Below the pieces are notes generated by a model. It saw nothing but the letters and a program-made list of their open reading frames with translations. It was not told the DNA's origin and did not search any database. 6,090 bases of DNA from Anaerolineales bacterium (GTDB lineage: Bacteria > Chloroflexota > Anaerolineae > Anaerolineales > UBA4823). Where the stretch lies: NCBI GenBank assembly GCA_026415275.1, contig JAOAHK010000171.1, forward strand, positions 1 through 6,090. Reading direction: 5' to 3'. Shown here one piece after another: positions 1 through 4,795 of this stretch (the stretch's first letter is position 1; each line of letters begins with the position of its first letter). The position numbers were made by a program, and so were the translations under genes.

Positions 1-1
1 C

Positions 2-589
2 TTCACCGCTGCAACCAGGTTGATCTTGCCCGCCGCCGGTTTTCTCTTTGTCATGCAAGCCTTGTTCATCCCCGGCGGGGAGACGGTTTTAGCTAAGCTC
101 TGGTTTCTCACCCTCACCCAAGAGAGCTTGATGTACGCCTTTGCCAACGCAGTGCGCATTTTCGTCATGGTCTCCTCCTTCACCCTGTTTATGTTAACCA
201 CCCATCCCAGCGAGCTGATGTCCGACCTCACTCAGCGCGGCTTGCCGGGGCAATTTGCCTATGTCATCATTGCCACGTTGCAAATCATCCCCCAAATGCA
301 AGCCAAAGCCAATACGATTATTGCTGCCCAGCGCTCGCGCGGTCTGGATAGCGAATCGAGTTTCGCCCGCCGTGTCCAAGCTCTGGTGCCCTTAGTCGGA
401 CCCTTGGTCTTCGGCTCGCTGGTGGAAGTGGAGGAGCGCGCCATTGCTATCGAGGCGCGTGGTTTCACCTCCCGCCGTCCGAAGACCTCCTTACGGGAGA
501 TTTACGACCGCCCGCTGGACAGGGGGTTGCGCTGGTTGCTGATCCTTGTTATGCTTGCCTCGCTGGTCAGTCGCATCTGGTTTTCATAG
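2..589 (+). CDS. ECF transporter transmembrane (T) component, EcfT/CbiQ family, 5'-truncated by window edge
   Basis: Membrane scaffold of an energy-coupling factor (ECF) importer, which couples the ATPase pair to a small substrate-binding membrane protein for uptake of vitamins or metal ions. The frame is open from base 2 (F-T-A-A-T-R-L...) with no start, so the gene begins outside the window; the TTG at 20 is internal. About 195 residues are visible of a family length near 260. Hydrophobic segments lie around 26-75, 125-195, 235-290, 380-420 and 525-585. The two family-diagnostic cytoplasmic motifs are both present: A-Q-R-S-R-G-L-D at 326-349 and A-I-E-A-R-G-F at 446-466. Their Arg-Gly pairs lie in the coupling helices that contact the two ATPases. 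The ATPase genes follow after 9 bp in the same direction, the expected partner set. Family assignment is firm. The substrate cannot be read, because the S component is not in the window. Confidence 0.9.
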   Translation, partial: FTAATRLILPAAGFLFVMQALFIPGGETVLAKLWFLTLTQESLMYAFANAVRIFVMVSSFTLFMLTTHPSELMSDLTQRGLPGQFAYVIIATLQIIPQMQAKANTIIAAQRSRGLDSESSFARRVQALVPLVGPLVFGSLVEVEERAIAIEARGFTSRRPKTSLREIYDRPLDRGLRWLLILVMLASLVSRIWFS

Positions 590-598
590 AGACCCAAC

Positions 599-1468
599 AT
601 GCCCATCGTCAAACTTCAGCAGGTCACGTATCATTACCCCTTCACCGAGAAACCCGCCCTCCAAGATATTAACTTAGAAGTTGAAGAGGGGGAGTTCGTG
701 GCTGTCATTGGCCCGAATGGCGCCGGAAAATCGACTTTGTGTTACACGCTTGCCGGCTTCATCCCGCACTTTTACAAAGGCGAGCTAAAGGGAATTGTGG
801 AAGTGGATGGCGTGCTCGCCCAAGACTCCGATCTCTCGGATTGGGTGCTAAAAGTGGGCTTGGTCTTTCAAAACCCTTTCAACCAGATCAGCGGGGCAAA
901 ATATACCGTCTTCGAGGAAGTCGCTTTTGGGCTGGAGAACAGCGGCGTGCCCCGGGCTGAGATTGCTCGCCGCGTTGAGGAAGTGCTCCAGATGACCGGC
1001 ATCGCCGATCTCGCCGACCGCTCACCTTATTCCCTCTCTGGCGGGCAGCAGCAGCGCGTTGCCTTGGCTTCGATCTTGGTTATGCAGCCCAAAGTGCTGG
1101 TGTTAGACGAGCCAACCTCGCAAATGGACCCGATCGGGACGCGCGAGGTGTTTGGCGTGATCCGCAAAATGGCTGAACAAGGCATGACCGTGGTCATGGC
1201 GGAACACAAGGTGGAGTGGATTGCCCAGTTTGCCGACCGGGTGATTGCCCTTTGGGAAGGGAAAATCTACCTAGAGGGCAAGCCGCACGAGGTGTTGACC
1301 GATGCGCGCTTGGTCGAAAAAGGCTTCGGTGTTTCGCGTTACACCACCACGGCGCGCCTTGCCCTCCCCCGGGGGCTATGGCAAAAAGAGCGGCCGCTAC
1401 CCGTCACTCTGGAAGAAGCCGTAGCGGGCTTCTCAGCCCTGCGCAACGCCCGAAGAAAGCAGGGATAA
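599..1468 (+). CDS. ECF transporter ATP-binding protein 1 (CbiO/EcfA type), canonical motifs
   Basis: First of two cytoplasmic ABC ATPases that drive the ECF importer, 289 aa. Motifs in order: Walker A GPNGAGKST (residues 38-46), Q-loop around VFQNP (89-93), signature LSGGQ (146-150), Walker B VLVLDEP with D170 and catalytic E171, D-loop S-Q-M-D, and the switch histidine H203 in A-E-H-K. About 60 residues beyond the nucleotide-binding fold form the C-terminal extension seen in CbiO/EcfA proteins. The ATG at 599 is chosen because the product then begins directly at the first beta strand (I-V-K-L-Q-Q-V-T-Y). There is no strong Shine-Dalgarno in front of it, so expression may depend on coupling to the EcfT gene 9 bp upstream. 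All catalytic motifs look intact. This subunit donates the only canonical signature motif of the predicted heterodimer. Confidence 0.93.
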   Translation: MPIVKLQQVTYHYPFTEKPALQDINLEVEEGEFVAVIGPNGAGKSTLCYTLAGFIPHFYKGELKGIVEVDGVLAQDSDLSDWVLKVGLVFQNPFNQISGAKYTVFEEVAFGLENSGVPRAEIARRVEEVLQMTGIADLADRSPYSLSGGQQQRVALASILVMQPKVLVLDEPTSQMDPIGTREVFGVIRKMAEQGMTVVMAEHKVEWIAQFADRVIALWEGKIYLEGKPHEVLTDARLVEKGFGVSRYTTTARLALPRGLWQKERPLPVTLEEAVAGFSALRNARRKQG

Positions 1469-1470
1469 CG

Positions 1471-2280
1471 ATGAACATCCAGATTGAAAACCTCTCTTTC
1501 CGTTACCCGAATGGTGTGCTTGCCCTGCGCGGGGTTTCTTTGGAGATTGCGCCCGGTGAGCAGGTAGCGATCATTGGTCAGAACGGTGCTGGCAAGACGA
1601 CGCTGGTTAAACACTTGAACGGTTTGCTGTTGCCAACTGAGGGGCGGGTGCGCATCGGCGATTGGGATACACGTCATTATTCGGTTGCCAAGCTCGCCCG
1701 GCGGGTGGGCTATGTCTTTCAGAATCCCGATGAGCAACTCTTTACCAAAACGGTTGCCGACGAGATCGCCTTCGGACCACGCAATTTGGGCTATTCCGGC
1801 GAGCGCATCCAGGAGCTCGTTGAAGATGCCTTGCAACTCACCCAACTGCAAGCGATGCGCACCACCAACCCGTATGATCTCTCTCCCACTTGGCGCAAGA
1901 TGGTGGCGATCGCCTCAATCCTGGCGATGGACACCCCAATTCTGGTCTTTGACGAACCCACCACCGGGCAAGATGCCGCTTCGGTGGCACACCTTGCCAT
2001 GATTATTGCCGAATTGAAGCGGCGCGGCAAAACGGTGGTCACCATCACCCACGACATCGACTTTTGCGCCGAGAACTTTGCGCGGGTGATCGTGATGGGA
2101 GGCGGACAAGTGCTCCTAGATGGGCATACTCGAACAGTGTTGGGGCAAACGGAAATCTTAGCTCAAACGTATGTCGATCCGCCACAGATCACCCGTTTGG
2201 GCTTGCGCTTAGGGCTGGCAGAGGTGGTTTGCACCCCGCAAGAATTTCTAGATGCCTTTGAAAAACAGTGCGCGGCATGA
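1471..2280 (+). CDS. ECF transporter ATP-binding protein 2 (CbiO/EcfA type) with degenerate signature motif
   Basis: Second ABC ATPase of the ECF module, 269 aa. The ATG at 1471 is chosen over in-frame upstream starts inside the previous gene: it lies 2 bp after that gene's stop, an AGGG stands 6 nt before it, and the protein then starts like its paralogue (M-N-I-Q-I-E-N-L-S-F). Walker A GQNGAGKTT is at residues 36-44, Q-loop VFQNP at 82-86, Walker B ILVFDEP with D161/E162, D-loop T-G-Q-D, and switch histidine H194 in T-H-D. The signature region reads D-L-S-P-T-W-R-K-M-V-A-I-A (136-148, bases 1876-1914), so the LSGGQ glycines are replaced by Pro and Thr. The frame is continuous on both sides, with a normal V-A-I-A-S-I-L-A helix following, so this is a substitution and not a frameshift. 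It probably pairs with ATPase 1 as a heterodimer; the gene end overlaps the next start. Confidence 0.93.
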   Translation: MNIQIENLSFRYPNGVLALRGVSLEIAPGEQVAIIGQNGAGKTTLVKHLNGLLLPTEGRVRIGDWDTRHYSVAKLARRVGYVFQNPDEQLFTKTVADEIAFGPRNLGYSGERIQELVEDALQLTQLQAMRTTNPYDLSPTWRKMVAIASILAMDTPILVFDEPTTGQDAASVAHLAMIIAELKRRGKTVVTITHDIDFCAENFARVIVMGGGQVLLDGHTRTVLGQTEILAQTYVDPPQITRLGLRLGLAEVVCTPQEFLDAFEKQCAA

Positions 2281-3425
2281 ATCAGCGCGCCAAACAAACC
2301 GTTGCCTACTATGCAGCCTATTTTATTCTAGGGGCGACCATTGCATCGTTAGGTCCGAGCCTCATTTACCTTGGCGCAAACACGGCAACGCAAACCGAAG
2401 TTTGGGGCTTGCTGTTTCTCACCCGCTCCGCCGGTTATCTGAGTGGGTCGTTGGTCGGGGGAAGGCTTTTCCAACGCTGGAACGGTTCGGTGCTGTTGAG
2501 CGTGGCGTTGTCGATCGCGGCAGTGGCTCTCGGCGCCCTGCCAGCCATTACCGCTTTTTCTCTGCTCATGGCGGCCATGTTCGTCATCGGCGCCTGCGAA
2601 GGCGGGTTGGATGTGGGTTGTAACCTGCAATTGGTTTGGGCGTATCGGGAACACTCTGCCCCCTATCTCAACGGGATGTTCTTGTTGGCAGCCCTGGGCG
2701 GAGTGGTTTCGCCCCTGCTTTTCTCTCTGCTCGGCGGCACTTGGGGGTATCGAGCCTTGGCATTGCTCAAATTGCCGCTGGCTGTAGCCTTTTGGTTGAT
2801 CCCCGCGCCGGACCCCCAAACGGAAGAAAGAGCGGACTCTAAGAGTAGATTGAAGCCCATTTGGTTTGCGTTATTTTGTCTCATCGTCCTGATTTATGTG
2901 GGCGGCGAGGTGTCCTTCAGCGGCTGGCTTTCCGCCTATGCCTTTTCGCTCAACCTCGCCACGGAACAAAGCGGAGGGATGCTCACTTCGTTTTATTGGG
3001 TTGGGATTCTCTTAGGGCGGGCAATGGCAATCCCGCTCACGCGGCGCTTAGAACTGCGCCGTATGGTCTCAATTTGCTACAGTGGAATCTTGTTGAGCTT
3101 AGGCGTCATTCTGCTCAATCCGCTTTCCATCGGGTGGCTTTGGGCAGGTGCTTTGGGGGTTGGCGTCTGTCTGGCACCGCTTTTCCCCACCACTTTTGCC
3201 TTTTTGGAAAGACGAGCAGCCATCACGGGTTCCTTAGCGGGTATCTTGTGGGCGAGCGGGAGCTTCGGTGCCATGCTCTACCCTTGGATCATCGGGCAAC
3301 AGATGGCGCAACGCGGTGCATACAGCTTGATGGCGATCTTAGCCGTCAGCTTTGGCGCTGCGTTCCTCCTCTTTTGGTGGGTCTCTGGGCGACTTCAGCG
3401 CGGCTTGACCACCAGCTCGTTGTAG
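2277..3425 (+). CDS. Major facilitator superfamily permease, MFSD4/NaGLT1- or FucP-like
   Basis: Integral membrane transporter of 382 aa with about 12 predicted helices in two halves, separated by a charged cytoplasmic loop near residues 178-195 (P-D-P-Q-T-E-E-R-A-D-S-K). A degenerate MFS motif A follows helix 2 (G-S-L-V-G-G-R-L-F-Q-R-W, 57-68), echoed in the second half by L-L-G-R-A-M-A-I-P-L. The helix 4 stretch G-G-L-D-V-G-C-N (109-116), and Y-V-G-G-E-V-S-F-S-G-W in the second half, resemble the sugar-transporter-like MFSD4/FucP branch; this is from memory of those families. The start is the ATG at 2277, whose ATGA overlaps the preceding TGA. A GTG at 2268 would add three residues but has no better ribosome site. 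No Shine-Dalgarno is evident, so translation is probably coupled to the ECF ATPase. The 3' end overlaps the opposite-strand gene by 31 bp. Substrate unknown; a sugar or small polar solute is a guess. Confidence 0.85.
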   Translation: MNQRAKQTVAYYAAYFILGATIASLGPSLIYLGANTATQTEVWGLLFLTRSAGYLSGSLVGGRLFQRWNGSVLLSVALSIAAVALGALPAITAFSLLMAAMFVIGACEGGLDVGCNLQLVWAYREHSAPYLNGMFLLAALGGVVSPLLFSLLGGTWGYRALALLKLPLAVAFWLIPAPDPQTEERADSKSRLKPIWFALFCLIVLIYVGGEVSFSGWLSAYAFSLNLATEQSGGMLTSFYWVGILLGRAMAIPLTRRLELRRMVSICYSGILLSLGVILLNPLSIGWLWAGALGVGVCLAPLFPTTFAFLERRAAITGSLAGILWASGSFGAMLYPWIIGQQMAQRGAYSLMAILAVSFGAAFLLFWWVSGRLQRGLTTSSL

Positions 3426-3793
3426 CCGGAAAGCGGACACGGTTCGCGGTAATAAACGACATCTTCCAATTCCACAATGACGATCTCGGCGGTAGTGTAA
3501 ATCGTACAGCCGCTGAGCAGATGACCGCCGATCGTTTTCCCCTCTCCATCCGAAATGGCGAGATGCAGGTGCGAGCCGTGCACCGAAACCGTGCCGGTCA
3601 TTGAGACAATTTCAAAAGGTCCCTCAAACTTGCTGTAACTGGAATGCTTGGCTAGGCGCAGCGTGGCGTGAGTCAGGCTGCCCACCGCGCTGAGGATCAC
3701 GCCAGCTTGGATGTTCTGAGTGTTGACAAAATGCTGAATTTCATCGCGAAGGTCTTGGCCTGGCAAGAGACGCAAGGTGTGCAGATGGCTCAT
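3395..3793 (-). CDS. PPC/DUF296 (PD1-like) domain protein
   Basis: Small single-domain protein of the PPC (plant and prokaryote conserved, DUF296) family, 132 aa from the ATG at 3793. Family hallmarks: N-terminal L-R-L-L-P-G-Q-D-L (7-15), a V-I-L-S-A-V-G-S-L strand (32-40), G-S-H-L-H-L-A-I-S-D (73-82) and G-G-H-L (89-92). H75, H77 and H91 are placed like the metal-binding histidines reported for bacterial members, which are usually homotrimers. The plant relatives are AT-hook nuclear proteins, but no AT-hook or other DNA-binding element is visible here, so the role is unknown. A GTG at 3823 would add ten polar residues (M-E-K-E-R-Q-T-K-S-P). Neither start has a clear Shine-Dalgarno; the ATG is preferred because the domain begins right after it. 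The gene is transcribed alone, convergent with the MFS gene and divergent from the deacetylase operon. Confidence 0.85.
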   Translation of the reverse strand: MSHLHTLRLLPGQDLRDEIQHFVNTQNIQAGVILSAVGSLTHATLRLAKHSSYSKFEGPFEIVSMTGTVSVHGSHLHLAISDGEGKTIGGHLLSGCTIYTTAEIVIVELEDVVYYREPCPLSGYNELVVKPR

Positions 3794-3970
3794 AGGAGAT
3801 TTTGTTTGTCGCTCTTTTTCCACTGAAAACGGTTCGGACGATGTTGACTTTCCTCAAAGCCTGAGTTTAACACAAAAGAAGCCAATACCTTGGAGAGATT
3901 CACCTTAGCGGGAACTCATCCATGCCCGAATTTACCCGATTTTCTGGTGTCCTAACCCAGAACTTACGGA

Positions 3971-3976
3971 TATAAT
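3971..3976 (+). promoter_or_regulatory. Candidate -10 element (TATAAT) for the deacetylase-GH4 operon
   Basis: An exact TATAAT hexamer stands 18 bp before the ATG of the deacetylase gene. The hexamer window 16-18 bp upstream (about 3947-3954) does not resemble TTGACA, so if this is a sigma-70-type promoter its -35 is poor and an activator may be needed. Transcription would start at roughly 3982-3985, giving a leader of only about 10-13 nt that barely includes the Shine-Dalgarno. That is short but workable. An exact hexamer can occur by chance in AT-rich sequence. Confidence 0.4.
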
Positions 3977-3984
3977 CCACCTTG

Positions 3985-3990
3985 AGGAGG
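3985..3990 (+). promoter_or_regulatory. Strong Shine-Dalgarno (AGGAGG) of the deacetylase gene
   Basis: A full AGGAGG, extendable to TGAGGAGGT, lies four bases before the ATG at 3995. It is by far the strongest ribosome site in the window and fixes the deacetylase start. The spacing is slightly short compared with the usual 5-9 nt. The block 1 genes, by contrast, have weak or no such sites. Confidence 0.8.
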
Positions 3991-3994
3991 TCTG

Positions 3995-4792
3995 ATGTCG
4001 AAAACAGTGCTTGCTCTTGTCCCGCATCCGGATGATGCCGAGTTCTTTGCCGGGGGTCTGTTGGCTAAGCTCATTGATGAAGGTGCAAAGGTCTATATCG
4101 CCGTTGCCAGCGACGGGCGGCGCGGTTCATTTGAATTGGAAGCCGATACGCTAGCAACCACCCGCAGGGAAGAGGCTTTGCGTGCTGCGCAAACGCTCGG
4201 CGCCGAGCCGCCTATCTTTCTCAATCACCCTGACCTAGAGGTGGATACCCTGCCGCCCGGTATGTTGCGCGAACAGTTTATCCGCCTAATTCGCCAATAT
4301 CAGCCTGAGATTGTCATTGCCGAAGACGCCTTTGCGCCTTATGAAGTCCATCCTGACCATCGCGCCGTGGCTTGGGCAGCCTCGGATGCCCTTCACTTCG
4401 CCAACTTGCCGCTGATGCATCCCGAACATCTCAGTGAGGGGTTGAAACCCCATTTCGTGGTCGAAAAATACTTCTACGGTGAGAATTTACCCAATGCAAA
4501 CAAGATTATTGACATCAGTCAAACGATAGAGCGCAAAATAGCCGCCATAGGCGAGCACCACAGTCAGGTGAAGTTTTTGGTGGAAGACGTTGTGCGTCAA
4601 GCTAATCTTGCCGGCTTGGACTTGCGGGCGGTGTTGGGTGATATGCTAGAAGACCCTCTGCAAGCACTGGCTTGGGCAATGCGGGCACAGGCAGCCGAGA
4701 TTGGGCAGCGCATTGGCGTAGCGTATGGCGAAGCTTACCGCTACGTGCGTTTTCATCCCTTTGTCGAAAATCTCCTCGCCATGCAAGGATAG
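3995..4792 (+). CDS. PIG-L/LmbE-family zinc-dependent de-N-acetylase
   Basis: Cytoplasmic hydrolase of the PIG-L (GlcNAc-PI de-N-acetylase/LmbE) family, 265 aa, full length; the family removes acetyl groups from GlcNAc-type amino sugars. The diagnostic motif P-H-P-D-D-A-E is at residues 10-16. By comparison with MshB, H11 and D14 are zinc ligands and D13 the general base. The second motif H-P-D-H-R (119-123) supplies the third ligand, H122. A nucleotide-fold-like V-A-S-D-G-R-R-G-S follows strand 2 (37-45), and R57-R58-E59-E60 matches the usual T-R-x-x-E helix. No signal peptide. It is the first gene of an operon with the GH4 gene 3 bp downstream, suggesting the two act on the same N-acetylated sugar, for example a chitobiose-like disaccharide. 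Alternatives are a bacillithiol or mycothiol BshB/MshB-like deacetylase or a deacetylase for another conjugate; the GH4 partner makes sugar catabolism more likely. Confidence 0.9.
   Translation: MSKTVLALVPHPDDAEFFAGGLLAKLIDEGAKVYIAVASDGRRGSFELEADTLATTRREEALRAAQTLGAEPPIFLNHPDLEVDTLPPGMLREQFIRLIRQYQPEIVIAEDAFAPYEVHPDHRAVAWAASDALHFANLPLMHPEHLSEGLKPHFVVEKYFYGENLPNANKIIDISQTIERKIAAIGEHHSQVKFLVEDVVRQANLAGLDLRAVLGDMLEDPLQALAWAMRAQAAEIGQRIGVAYGEAYRYVRFHPFVENLLAMQG
4785..4789 (+). promoter_or_regulatory. Shine-Dalgarno (AAGGA) of the GH4 gene, inside the deacetylase 3' end
   Basis: AAGGA ends six bases before the ATG at 4796 and overlaps the last codons of the deacetylase gene. With only 3 bp between the stop at 4792 and this ATG, the two genes are almost certainly co-transcribed and possibly translationally coupled. 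It supports the ATG at 4796 as the GH4 start. Confidence 0.65.
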
Positions 4793-4795
4793 CTC

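Larger units (their letters stand above)
3794..3994. promoter_or_regulatory. Divergent intergenic region between PPC gene and deacetylase-GH4 operon
   Basis: About 200 bp without a gene (171 bp if the PPC protein starts at the GTG at 3823), visibly more AT-rich than the flanking genes. It must carry the start signals for both the minus-strand PPC gene and the plus-strand deacetylase operon. The plus-strand signals near 3971-3990 are recognisable. No convincing minus-strand -35/-10 pair was found. An imperfect dyad, CTCA-aagcc-TGAG (3853-3865) with partial flanking symmetry (GTT...AAC), lies near the middle and could be an operator, though it is short. No terminator hairpin with a T-run is seen. 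Confidence 0.5.

Noticed and set aside
1366..1375. Perfect C5G5 palindrome
   Set aside because: It falls inside the first ATPase coding frame (Leu-Pro-Arg-Gly codons), has no loop or T-run, and is explained by codon composition.
1339..1851. 170-codon open frame on the minus strand spanning the junction of the two ATPase genes
   Set aside because: It lies entirely antisense to two genes with full ABC motifs; its translation is rich in Arg, Pro and Ser with no recognisable domain.
1879..1893. A frameshift or sequencing error as the cause of the lost signature motif
   Set aside because: The frame is continuous and in register before (N-P-Y-D-L-S) and after (V-A-I-A-S-I-L-A, Walker B), so compensating indels would be needed.
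2349..2819. 156-codon minus-strand frame opposite the MFS gene
   Set aside because: Gln- and Gly-rich translation typical of the antisense of hydrophobic codons; no ribosome site or domain.
2861..3604. 247-codon plus-strand frame running through the MFS 3' half into the PPC gene
   Set aside because: It is out of frame with the clearly membrane-spanning MFS product and antisense to the PPC gene; its composition (His, Arg, Cys and Trp rich, no ordered segments) is that of a shadow frame.
3844..3872. TTGACT, 17-bp spacer, TTAACA as a second plus-strand promoter
   Set aside because: The -35-like half is good, but the -10-like half matches the consensus at only two positions; the TATAAT at 3971 is a better candidate.
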